Made by a program: the position numbers and the translations under genes. This document shows positions 41,561 to 53,079 of a stretch of 64,000 nucleotides of DNA, piece after piece (the first letter of the stretch is position 1; each line of letters starts with the position of its first letter). Source of the DNA: Effrenium voratum (Eukaryota; Sar; Dinophyceae; Suessiales; Symbiodiniaceae); assembly GCA_963377175.1 (NCBI GenBank), contig CAUJNA010001024.1, positions 990,321-1,054,320 of the forward strand, read 5' to 3'. The notes under the pieces are model-generated. The model did not search any database, was not told where the DNA came from, and saw only the letters and a program-made list of their open reading frames with translations.

Positions 41561-41988
41561 GTCTTCTTTGGCAACCTGGCAAGTTCAGCGGGAACACGAT
41601 GCCGCTCAAAACAAGCATCCTTAAACCTGCGCCCTTTTGGGTTGGCTCTTGCGCCTGCCGCCACGTTCTGCGCATCTGTGCCTTTTTCCGTGTCGCGTAG
41701 CTGGTAACGTCCAATCGCCACGAGACCGCAACCGCCGCTCCGGTTGGACTCCTTGGCGGTTGGGACGGCAATTGCCAGCCTCTTGTCTTCTCCACGGCCG
41801 CCGCTGATTTGGATGTAGTAGCTCTCCTTCACTTGGTGCGCCCGCTCCTGACGCTTTTGCGTCGTCTTGGTCACAGCGAGGCACCCCGCAGTTTGCCTTG
41901 GGTGGCAGCACGCGCCATCAACCATCCGAGCAAGGCGCTTCGAGTTGCGGTGGCTTCGCTCACGTTGTCCATGCCTTGTGGCGCTCAC
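41557..41988 (-). CDS. minus-strand ORF, 143 aa, unrecognised
   Basis: Reads YYIQISGGRGEDKRLAIAVP, then TAKESNRSGGCGLVAIGRYQ, which is more protein-like than the opposing plus-strand frame. A second minus frame just upstream (42090-42000) reads GDGRLVFSKFSVGIERRPAI. This suggests a spliced or decayed minus-strand gene. The start is not supported by any promoter or splice evidence. Confidence 0.3.
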   Translation of the reverse strand: MSATRHGQRERSHRNSKRLARMVDGACCHPRQTAGCLAVTKTTQKRQERAHQVKESYYIQISGGRGEDKRLAIAVPTAKESNRSGGCGLVAIGRYQLRDTEKGTDAQNVAAGARANPKGRRFKDACFERHRVPAELARLPKKT

Positions 41989-42315
41989 AGTGTCACCTCA
42001 AGCACGCTGATCCGGACGATGGCCGGGCGCCTCTCAATACCCACACTGAACTTGGAGAAAACCAATCTTCCATCCCCGATCCGAAAATGAGCTCGAAACA
42101 AAGTCCTGATTGACGCAGTTGCTGGTTTCGGCGGCGGGTGCCACCACAGTCTTCACGCATCCTCGTAGCCCACAACTCCTTCATACTCGAGCAAACTAAT
42201 GTTCATGTGCCGTAGAGGTAGAGTTTGAGCTCCTTGCGCAAAGGGTTTTCTGCTAAAACGTTGTGTCAATGTGGCGGGCATCCGTGTCGTCACAGGACGC
42301 TTCTGGAGCATCTCC

Positions 42316-42316
42316 C

Positions 42317-42347
<31 letters not shown>

Positions 42348-42372
42348 ACATTCTTCTCCTCCTCCTCTCACA
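42316..42372. repeat. CTC trinucleotide microsatellite
   Basis: CTCCTC repeats with short interruptions. The Leu/Pro runs of ORFs here are artefacts. Confidence 0.9.
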
Positions 42373-43685
42373 CTAAGTTCGTTCAACATTTCCTGGCTTG
42401 TCTGTGGCCCATCTGGGGTTGGGGGCACGGCCCCCTTGCCGGAAGCAGGCCTTGATGAAGGGGGAAGTCTCAGCATATGACTATCGCGTTTGCCGCGCGT
42501 GTCTAGCGCGCATTTCTGTCTGTTATCTTGCGCACGTGAGTTGTTGGTAGAGAGTTGCCGCTTCGAGTTTGGTCTGCGGCAGCAGCTCAGTTTTGTTGTC
42601 GGCGTGCGGCTGCATGGAAGGGTAGAACGTCGGCAAAACTCATAATGAGTTGTAGAACCAAGATTTGTTCAGATACAATTGTCCATCACTACTACTCAAG
42701 GCCGGTTTGTTGCATTCCGGAGTTGGCTGAGACTTGTTTAGGGCAGCAAGTGCATATTTGTGTGTACTTTTAGTCAACCGAGAGTTCCTGGAAAACTGTT
42801 CAATTTTCAACCCGCTCGAATGAATTGCTTAAGGTGTTCTGAAGGGTGACAGAATAGCAGGAGAATGCGACAAAACCTTAGTTGACCAGTTGATTATTTA
42901 TGTAACACTTGCGTTACGCACCGCGCACCATGTCTGCAGTGTTACGTTCATGTTGTTTAATGGACTGTGTGGCACATGTACATCTTTAGACACACATACT
43001 TATTTGTATAAATATATATATATATACATATATGTGTATGATATATTGTAACTACCTCCGCCTGGCCGACCATTGACAGCTCAGCTCCAAAACAGAAGAA
43101 GAGGCAAAAACGAATGACCTCTCAAAGGTTCAACTAACTTCAGAGCAACTTCGAAGCACGTGAGCCTGGATTTCGTTGCCACAAAACCCAGCGTCAGCAA
43201 GCCCAAAGAATAGCGCCAAAAACAGGCTGGGGCCCGAAGCCCGACCGCTTCAGGCTGGGCTGTTAGGAAAGCCACAGACCCAAAGTATCGCACATGTCAC
43301 TGAAACAGGCAGCGCAGACCATGTGCAACACGCCCAAAGTGTTGAACGCACCGAGACTGCCACAACATCCAGCATGATGGGTTGATTGGTTGGCTTGGGG
43401 CTTCCGAGGCACTAGTTGGACCGACGGATACCCTGGAGGAGGGCTCCCCTACCAAACTAGACTACAGAAAAAGGGCACCCTTATTCCTTTTTGCTGGAGG
43501 ACCTAGTTGCGAAACGCTTTATAGTGAGATGGATGGTGGTAAACAAGCGATTGGAGGTTGCAAAGACAGAGCGATGGAGAATGATGGAGAAGCAAGCCAG
43601 CGGGCGACTAGACAAGGGTCCGGGACAGAAGACGTAGACAATAAGGGTGGGCAGGTAGAGAAACTCAACAACGCACAGGCGAGAG
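42373..43685. other. no gene recognised
   Basis: Contains a TA microsatellite near 43010-43050. A Ser/Gln/Thr-rich plus frame at 43176-43385 has no splice support. Confidence 0.35.
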
Positions 43686-44520
<835 letters not shown>

Positions 44521-44734
44521 GGAGATGCTGGGGCGGCAGCTGTTGAAACCCTCTACTTCAACGATGCTAACCTCACGGCGCTTGGCAAGCCGGGCCAAGG
44601 CGCAACGGCGTTTAGTCCAACTGAACGGATCGGCAGCTCCGGCCTGAATTCCATCAAGGATCGTCAAGCTCAATGCCAACCTGCCGAGGAACTTTGGATG
44701 TTGTTTTTTGTAGCACCCTCGGACATGGCAGTGT

Positions 44735-44862
44735 AGGGAGAGTGCAGACTTTGGCAGAGGATCCGTGGTTTCTAGGGGGTCGCAAGATCACTCAACTGGA
44801 GCTCTTCATTACCATGGTGGTGCTGTATGCTCTGGTCACCATCTGGTCGCCAAGCCTTCGCG
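44735..44862 (+). CDS. membrane-spanning exon of an unrecognised gene
   Basis: After TGTAG at 44737 the frame reads VQTLAEDPWFLGGRKITQLE, then a hydrophobic span LFITMVVLYALVTIW, and ends near SPSLR before a G-rich donor region. It resembles a single transmembrane helix with polar flanks. Neighbouring exons are not identified. Confidence 0.35.
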
Positions 44863-45264
44863 GGGTGTGTGGCACAAAGCTAATTGTAAACGCTTCGCGT
44901 TGCCCGCCTGGGCCAGTCCGCTTTTGGCTGGCCTTGAGGTAGAGGCTGTGCTTTAGTTTGCCTTGAAGTGTTGTTATTAAAGTGAGCGAGTCAGCGCCGA
45001 AATCCGTGCGCTAGTTTCCAAGGTAGAGGGTGGGCGCATGTCCGCGCGATTTGACTTGGCTTCCAGGGCCAAAACGCGAGCCGCAGAGAGCTAGAGAATG
45101 GTGGTCCAAGCTTTGAATTTGATTGTTTTGTTGGGGAGATTTGCCGGGGGATTGGGGCTTGACAGGTTTCTAGAAGGGAAGTTCCCCCCGTCGCACAGCC
45201 AAAATCCCTGCTTCAGCTGCCTCGAGTCCGCCTGGAGCGAGCCTGGAAGCAGCCGGCCCCTTCG

Positions 45265-45545
45265 ACTTTGACAAGGATCTTGATAACCCCGCAAATCCCT
45301 CCAAGAACCTGTCCACTTCCCTGTTAAACCGATCAAATCTTTGTTACCATAGAAACTGGTCAAATCCCTTTCTAGAAGCCGATAGAAACCGGCGATTCAT
45401 CCCGCTAGATCCCGGTCAATTTCCTCCTCTCAAAGCTGGCCCAACTCCGGTCCAATCCCCCCAGAAACTGGCCAAATTCCCCTTAAAACTGGTCAAATTC
45501 CCCTTCAGAAACCAACCCCCTTAAAACCGTAGAAGCCGGTCGTCG
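45265..45545 (+). repeat. degenerate AAACTGGTCAAATTCCCCTT array
   Basis: About ten diverged units of 22-30 bp such as AAACTGGTCAAATCCC, AAACTGGCCAAATTCCCC and AAAACTGGTCAAATTCCCC. The last units are most alike. Confidence 0.7.
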
Positions 45546-45734
45546 GACGGACCAAATCAGAGTGGATGCCGTCAGCCACGAGGGACGGCAGGGTCGATGG
45601 CGCCCGCCGAATGGTTTTTCACTGCGGAGGCGTTTTTTCCTTTTGAAACTTGGCAGCTCAGCAGCTCCCATTTCCGGCGCTGATCCTAGTTGCCCAGCTC
45701 ACGCGAACGCATTGGGAAGAAGTACGTTGGGTTG

Positions 45735-45915
45735 CTGCGCATGGGCTGCAGTGAGTCTGACACTAGCCTGCAGGGCGCAGGAACAGCCCCACCAGCCTGC
45801 AGAGCGTTGCCTCTGAAGCTCCCAATTTCGGTTGAACTGGTTTGATCGAAGCTTGTATGAGGAAAAGGCAAAAGGAGCTGCGCCTCTGGTGGATGCCACC
45901 AAGATGAAACGCTGA
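45735..45915 (+). repeat. diverged local duplication, unit 1
   Basis: GGGCTGCAGTGAGTCTGACA, GCAGGGCGCAGGAAC, ATGAGGAAAAGG and ACCAAGATGAAACG align in order with 46105-46262. It ends beside GACATGCTTTGAGCTAGG (45914), also found at 44496. Confidence 0.65.
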
Positions 45916-46104
45916 CATGCTTTGAGCTAGGCAGTCTTTGGGTGAGCGTGCATGAAGTCAAATTGGGGCGGAAGCGTTCAACCGAAATTGGCACAGGCTT
46001 TTGTCCCACCCACCCACCCACCCACCCACCCACCCTGTATCCAGGACCGACGTTCGGGTATACTTGAAGGCTCCGCGGGAGCCAGAGCTTGGTGTCAGGC
46101 TTGG

Positions 46105-46262
46105 GTTTTGCTGCACGCTGCAGCGAGCCTGACACTCAGCCTGCTGGGCGCAGGAACGTGCAGGTTCCCAATGTGTTTTAATGGTTGAAAAGTGTTGATG
46201 GAGGCGCGCATGAGGAAAAGGAAAAAGATACTGCGCTTTTGGTTGATGACACCAAGATGAAA
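46105..46262 (+). repeat. diverged local duplication, unit 2
   Basis: ACGCTGCAGCGAGCCTGACA, GCTGGGCGCAGGAAC, ATGAGGAAAAGG and ACCAAGATGAAATG match unit 1 in the same order about 360 bp downstream. A (CCCA)n run at 46007-46035 lies between them. Confidence 0.65.
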
Positions 46263-46726
46263 TGTAATTAGATTGGTAAGAATGATAGGTAGACAGAAAA
46301 GACAAAGGCTGGTAAGACATAATATAAGTAGACGGGCAGACAGATAGATGGGCCGGTAGGGAGACAGACAGACAGAAATAGACAAGCGAATAGGTGAGGT
46401 TCAAACTGGCTTGCGAGACAGAAGTGTGCGTAAGATGGACAGATAAATATAATTATAGGGGTGTAGTCAAACCACAGGTAGACTGACTGGCAGACTAGGT
46501 CGATTGTGCTTGATGAATCTCTGTCCATCTACCTGCAGATGCTGGCTTTCATCCACTGCGCAGTCTCGAAGTCATAGGAGGCACCAATCCCATGCGCACC
46601 GCGAACAGCAAACACATGGGTCGGCAGTTGTAAGGTTGAGCACCCCAAAAAGGTAGTTTTCATGTTGCTTCCCTTTCAACCAACCAAAAGCGAAAAGACA
46701 CACTCACATTGCGTCGCCCTGTGCCA

Positions 46727-49700
46727 ATGTTTACGCCTTTTCCTGTGTGCCTACTCTGTCTCCTGGCGCGAGCGCGAGCCTTCGCGCTGAGCGACTGGGA
46801 TTTCCAAGGTGGCACAAGCGGAGATGATCGTGGCCAGAGCGTAAGCAGTGACTCTTCCAATCATGCACTTGTTGCCGGCTGGACTTCTGGGAACCTTTCG
46901 TGCACCAACGCCGGAGGAAAAGACATTTTCCTCATGAAACTCGACAGAACAGACAACTCCATTGCGGTCTTGCAAGTTGGCACATCAGAAGATGACGCTG
47001 CCCAAGCAATTGCCGTAGATAGCTTGGACAACCTTATCATTGCTGGCTACACCCTGGGTCCTTTGGATGGCGTCACCACAACTGGAGGAGTTGAGGATGG
47101 TTTCCTGATGAAGTTTGACAATGACGGAGCTTGGCAATGGACTGTTCAGGTGGGGTCAGAAACTTCAGCCGATAACATCCGGAGTATTGCTGTGGCTGCC
47201 AATGATGATATTGTTGCAGTCGGATCAAGCGCCGGAACAATTGATGGTGTTTCTTCATCAGGTGTCAGTGATTTTCTCATCATCCGTTACGACAACGACG
47301 GGATGTGGCAGTGGACTAGGATGAGAGGCAGCGCAGCGGGGGATGATGCTACTAGTGTTGTCATTGATAATGGAGGCAACATCATTTTGGCTGGGGGGAC
47401 CCGCGGTGACATGGATGGGCACACCAACGCAGGGCTAGATGACCTTGCGGTCGTCAAGTATGACAGCGCCGGAAATTGGTTGTGGACACATCAGAGTGGT
47501 TCCCCTGCAGCTGACTGGTTCAGGGCTGTGGTCACGGATTCGAGCGACAACATCTATGCTGTGGGTCTGACTCAGGGCTCATGGCCAGGGTTTGCCCATG
47601 CAGCTGGGCCAGCGTTTTACAGGGTCAGGGGCCCCTTTTAGATAATGCTAGCGTCTCAAAACCTTGCTGCGCACTTCTATCATTCTTCAAAAGAGGGTGC
47701 ATCTTTGCCCTTGACTAAGACGATGTAAACTATTTAAACCTTTGAGTTTTTCCCCGGATAGCAGAAAGCTATAAAGTTATAACTTCTAATTCAGAGTGGG
47801 AAGTGATATGCGAGATACATGGCTGGGTGCTGGTGCGGATGCTGTTAGGGTGTGCTGTTTGGGGTGCTGTTTGTGGCGCTGGCGACGGCGCGGGCGCATT
47901 CTTGCAAGATTGACGGCAGGGCGCTAGTGCAGTGTGGGCGCTGGTGCTGTTTTGGAGTGTTGTTTGAGGTGCTGGTGCTGCTGCGGGCGATGTTGCGAGA
48001 TAGACAAGGGGGCATGCAGGTCACAGCGCGTGCGCAGTTTTGCAAGCTTAAGCGCATTTTTGCGAGATTGATGGCAGGGCGCAAAGAGGGGGTGCTGTTT
48101 CGGGGTTTCTGTTCGGGGTGACGGCGCCCGCGCATTTTGCGAGATTTAAGTCAGGGTGCTATTTTTTGCGAGATTACCGCCCGTGTGCTCTGGGGGGTGC
48201 TGTTTGCCACGCTCTTCGGGCTGTTGTTGCTAAGCGGTGCTGGTGTGCAATCATCTGCCCGTTTTTCGCTATTTGTGGCCTATGCTGGTGTAATTTCATA
48301 CTTAAGGCAGGTGGCTTCTCCGACATTGCGTTGGTGAAGCTGAACAGCGCGGGGACCTGGCAATGGACACAGCAAAGAGGATCATCCCTCTCAGATGAAC
48401 CCTATGCCATGGCAGTGGATACCCAGTTGCCCAGTCACACCCGTTTTGCCATTGCTGTTCTTTTTTGGAGGCTTCGTTTGAAAGTAGCCCGCCAAGAAAA
48501 GGCGCCGGCCTCTGAGGATCGTAGCAACAGCAAGATCTTCGTCACCGGTGTCACAGACGGAGACCTGGACGGGCACACCGACACGGACCCAGATATTTTT
48601 CTCATGCAGTTTGACCTGGACGGAAATTGGGAATCTACCACATTTCATGGTTCTTCTGCAAGAGACGTAGCCTTGGGATTGCACCTGGACAGGTCGAAGC
48701 TCCACGCACACTAGATGTTTTGCATGTTGTCGCTTCCCAATTATTTCCCATTGATTCGCCGCTTTGCATCGAACAACCAATCCAGACCAGGAATAACTTC
48801 ATCAACCGGTTATACTTTGGGCTCGTTCCCTGGATACACCAATGCTGGCGGCAGTGATTTGCTAGCGAGCAAGCTACTTCATACAGCCACCACCACTACC
48901 GCCACTGCCACCCCCGCCACCGCCACCGCTACGGCGACGACCAGCACAACTTTGCCAGCAAGCGCAACAAGCGCAAGGACTACAACCGCTATTACTTCAA
49001 TATCCACCTCAACACGTACCACCTCCAGCAGCACGACAACCACGAGCACCAAAACCACCACCTCCAGCAGCGCAACGGCCACTACATCCTTGACAGGGAC
49101 TGCGACTGGGACTACTGCAACAACGAGCACCATAAGCATCACCTCCAGCAGCGCAACGGCAACTACATTCTTGACAAGCACCACGACTGAAACTGTTTCA
49201 TCAACGAGTACGATGAGCATCACCTCCAGCAGTGCAACGGCAACTACCTCCTTGACAGGCACTTCGACTGGGACTACTGCAACAACGAGCACCATAAGCA
49301 TCACCTCCAGCAGCGCAACGGCCACTACATCCTTGACAGGGACTGCGACTGAAACTATTTCAACAACAAGCACCACAAGCATCACCTCCAGCAGCGTAAC
49401 GGCAACTACATCCTTGACAGGTACTACGACTGGGACTACTGCAACAACGAGCACCATAAGCATCACCTCCAGCAGCGCAACGACCATCACATCCTTGACA
49501 GGGACTGCGACTGAAACTATTTCAACAACAAGCACCACAAGCATCACCTCCAGCAGCGTAACGGCAACTACATCCTTGACAGGTACTACGACTGGGACTA
49601 CTGCAACAACGAGCACCATAAGCATCACCTCCAGCAGCGCAACGGCCACTACATCCTTGACAGGGACTACGACTGAGACTATTTCAACAACAAGCACCAT

Positions 49701-52700
49701 AAGCATCACCTCCAGCAGCGTAACGGCAACTACATCCTTGACAGGGACTTCGACTGGGACTACTGCAACAACAAGCACCATAAGCATCACCTCTAGCAGC
49801 GCCACAGCAACTGCATCCTCAAGTACGACTGAGACTATTTCAACAACCACCAGCAGAACAACCACCTTTAGCAGCATAACAACTACATCCTTGACAGGGA
49901 CTACGACTGGAACTGTTTCAACAACGAGCACCAGAGCCACCACCTCTAGCAGCGTAACGGCAACTACATCCTCGACTACGACTGGAACTGTTTCAACAAC
50001 GAGCACCAGAGCCACCACCTCTAGCAGCGTAACGGCAACTACATCCTCGACTACGACTGGAACTGTTTCAACAACGAGGACCAGAAGCACCACCTCTGGC
50101 AGCGAGACTGTTTCAGCGACGAGCACCTCCAGCAGCGCAACGGAAATGTCTGTCCGGAGTGCAACAGCATCTACATCTTTGTCAGGGACTGTTACGGGCA
50201 CCGCTGTGTCAACAAGCTCGAGCACCACTAGCATCACAGTATCAAGGACGCGGACTGCGACGGACACGACTGCATGTGGCACCAACGCAGTCTTCAGGCG
50301 CGCAACAAATATGACATTCGGGACCTTGACATTCAGTAGCACAAGCACAACTAGCAGCTCCAGTACTGCATCAGCTACAACACAGACTCAGATGTCCATA
50401 GCTTCAGTTGCCACGGCCGCTGTAGAGGAGTTTGAGGCGAGCCAAGAGTACTTGGCACGGCAGGCCTTGAGTGCAGCCATGGCATCTGAAGATTTTGTGG
50501 AGTTGGTGGCGCAAGGGCCAGATGGCACTACCCTTGTGGCTGCGGCAATCAGAGCAAGCGCAAACATGACGAACGTCACAGTGTCGGACGGCGGGGTGGC
50601 AGTGAAAGTGCCTGTAGCACTGGTCACGGCAGCCGGAGGTGGCTTTATGCTGCTCACTTTTGCGGTGCTTGGGCAGGAGAGCTGGGCAAAGTGTGTTTGA
50701 ACAACTAGCCTATGGTCCCCTCAAAATGAAAACCAATTGGGAGTAGTTTAACAGTCGCAATTCAAACATGCTTAAACCTGGCCAGGAGTCGCAAACTCTG
50801 GCAGCGCTCCAGGCTGCAGCATCCTCTGCTGCTGAGCTTGCCGCAAATCCTGTGAGCATAGTCCTGCTGACTGCCAATGGCACGGAGTGGTCCGGGCCTT
50901 TGCCAGAGCCACTGGAGCTGACGATTCCTCTGAACGCATCCAACAATACGGAGGCAACGGGTGAGTGTGCCTTTTGGGACACGAGCACCAACAGCTGGTC
51001 CACGGAGGGTGTGTCGACGCTGTCCGTGGGCTTAAACGAGGTTGTGTGTCAAACCACACACTTGTCCCTCTTCGGCTTCATCATTCGCACCATTGTGCAG
51101 GCAGGTTGAGATGTGTTGCAAAGAAAGTCGGCAGCAAAGAAAGAATGCAAGGACACTTAAGGGGCAAAAAAACAGGCCCTTAAGAGAGATTTAGATGGTT
51201 GCACGCATCTCAGACAAAAAGCCGAGGTCTTCGTTTGCTCTGCAGCTGCGGCGATCTTCTCAGAGCAGGGCCTGCAGAATCTGGGCCAAGGCACCTGGGC
51301 TCGGTCCATCCCAGCGGCCCTGCACTGGGTGGCGATTCTCTTCGGCGCAGTGCTGCTGTTCCGTTGCCGGAGATACGACCAGCAGTACCAGCAGTACTTG
51401 TCCGAGCTGAAGCTGGCGGGAGAGGCTCATAAAAGCAGGAAGCGGAGGACTGTGAGGGCAAAAGTGGTTGAACCCGACGGCTGTGGGGAAAACGATTTAA
51501 GGTTAAAACATGCTGGCAGAAGCAAGTTGAAACAAGGGAAGTGCCCCAACGAGGAGGAATTCGCTCCAAACCAGTCAGTTGCTTGCTCATCAGCACTTTG
51601 GCTTCAAGCTCCCAGACACCAAGCGCTTCTCCAAATACGTCTACTCCATGATTGTTCGCCGGAAGACGGGACAGTCGCTGGCGGACTTGGAAGGCATGTA
51701 CACATCTGTAGGTACAGTTGATGCGCACATGAAGGCGCAAAAGTGCATCCGCGACTTCTCGAGCTACGGTCTTCGCCAAAAGGCCCAGGCTTTGTACAAG
51801 GCGAGCAACGCCTGGGTGCGGTTTACGGAGCCTTCTCCCCTGAACTCCTGCGTCTTCCGGTGCTCGTTGCATTTCGCTCAGATCTACAGCAAGTGGGCCG
51901 TGGCTGCAGTCTTCTTCAATCTGTCAGCCCGTGCACCGGATCAAGGTGAAGAGTGTGAGGTCTTCGAGCGCTTTCCGGAGATGATGATTCGGGCTGCCTT
52001 TGTCTCGGCCCTGTCAACTCTTCTGGGCATTTTGCCTCTTGGTTGCTCTTTGGCAAGACCTTTGTCCTTTTAACCTTTGGAAAATGACAGTTTCGCCACT
52101 GACCAGCAAAGGCTTTAGCTTTTTCCAAGTCTTAGAGTCTAAGACCAAGGCCCTTTCTCTTGCCTTTGCTCTTGAGAAGATGCCCACAGTCCTGCACGCC
52201 CGTGGCGAAAGTCATTAGTTACACCTACACCTTTGTCTACTTTGCGGTTTGCAACATTGTGGTCTGCGTCTTTTTGTCCTCTGTCACTCTTGCGGATGGC
52301 TTGAAGTGGTTTGCAAGTGGCATCATGGGCTTGATGAGCTCGCTGCTGCTGATGCCGGCCTTGGTGGCATGCGCAAGCCTACTGCTGCTGCACAACACCT
52401 CCGCAGATGTGGATGAGTTGTACAACTGGGGCCCGTCGGATCGAGAAGGCGAGGTCTGGCGCTATTTGGAGTGCAGGCCCGAGATTTCGATCTCCCTGGC
52501 CACCCAGCGGCTCTTGCTGTGTAAGCATCCAGCGTGTAGCCTGGAGGTGATTTGTCAGGTGGCCGGATTGCCGGAGACAGCTGTGACTTTGGACCGGGAT
52601 GAGGACTCGACCTCTAACGACAAGGATGGTAAGGAAGATGCTGGGACTTGGTGCGGAGCTCTCAGCGTGACGGAGGAGCAATGGCTGCGGATTAGCGCAA

Positions 52701-52870
52701 GGGCAAGGAGTGATCAGAGTGATCACGCATGGGAGCTGGGGTTCATATGTTTATCCATGGAGAGCCTTAGAGGCGGCTTTCAGGGTGCCCTTGAGCTGCA
52801 ATGCCCTAGGCACTTGCAAGCATATCTTGAGGCGAACATCCCTGAGCCGACGGTGGAAATTGCCGTTTAA
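46727..52870 (+). CDS. large surface receptor: SBBP beta-propeller, Thr/Ser stalk, GPS motif, multi-pass membrane region
   Basis: Eight exons join in phase to about 1,581 residues: 46727-47599, 48307-48417, 48517-48692, 48786-50676, 50786-51100, 51227-51451, 51579-52052 and about 52190-52870. Donors in order are GC, GA, GT, GA, GC, GT, GC; all acceptors are AG. Residues 1-20 are a signal peptide (MFTPFPVCLLCLLARARAFA). About 21-418 hold seven or eight SBBP/propeller repeats of ~50 aa with the pattern W-T-x2-G-S, D-x-S-x-V, G-x-T-x-G, D-x-F-L-x-K-x-D; junctions 1-3 restore exact repeat spacing. About 420-880 is a Thr/Ser-rich, probably O-glycosylated stalk built of 27-residue repeats. About 1077-1115 is a GPS motif: CAFWDTSTNSWSTEG, then EVVCQTTHLSLFGF, with the HL/S cleavage site. 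Hydrophobic spans follow in VAILFGAVLLF, CVFRCSLHFAQIYSKWAVAAVFF, AAFVSALSTLLGILP, YTFVYFAVCNIVVCVFLSSV and MGLMSSLLLMPALVACASLLLL, then a cytosolic tail of about 150 residues. GPS plus several spans recalls adhesion GPCRs and polycystin-1; the spans look more like the latter, but no PLAT domain was seen. Confidence 0.8.
48900..50110 (+). repeat. coding 81-bp minisatellite with 162-bp higher-order period
   Basis: Inside exon 4 of the receptor, about ten 27-residue units start SITSSSATATTSLTG. They mostly alternate between an arm ending TGTTATTSTI and one ending TETISTTST, so the real period is often two units. The frame is kept throughout and no unit contains a stop, as expected for selected coding sequence. 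The minus strand is also open (489 codons), a by-product of the composition. Confidence 0.85.
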
Positions 52871-53079
52871 GGCTGCCTGTCTCATAGATGCCAATCACCG
52901 TAAACCACCTTGCTTGGGTCTATGCCTAAATTGGGCTTTCAATGCCGTGCCATAATTTTGGCGAGCATACCTGAGCATGGTCCGCTGCAAACCGCCAATT
53001 AAAAGCATGCATGGAACTCCTTAAAGGAGCACCTGCGGTATCGATACCCCTCAGTGCCTAAAAAGGGGAGAGTATGTGT

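Noticed and set aside
48879..50348. 489-codon Val-rich ORF on the minus strand
   Set aside because: Mirror of the Thr/Ser-rich stalk exon; the plus-strand frame joins in phase to propeller and GPS exons while this one joins to nothing.
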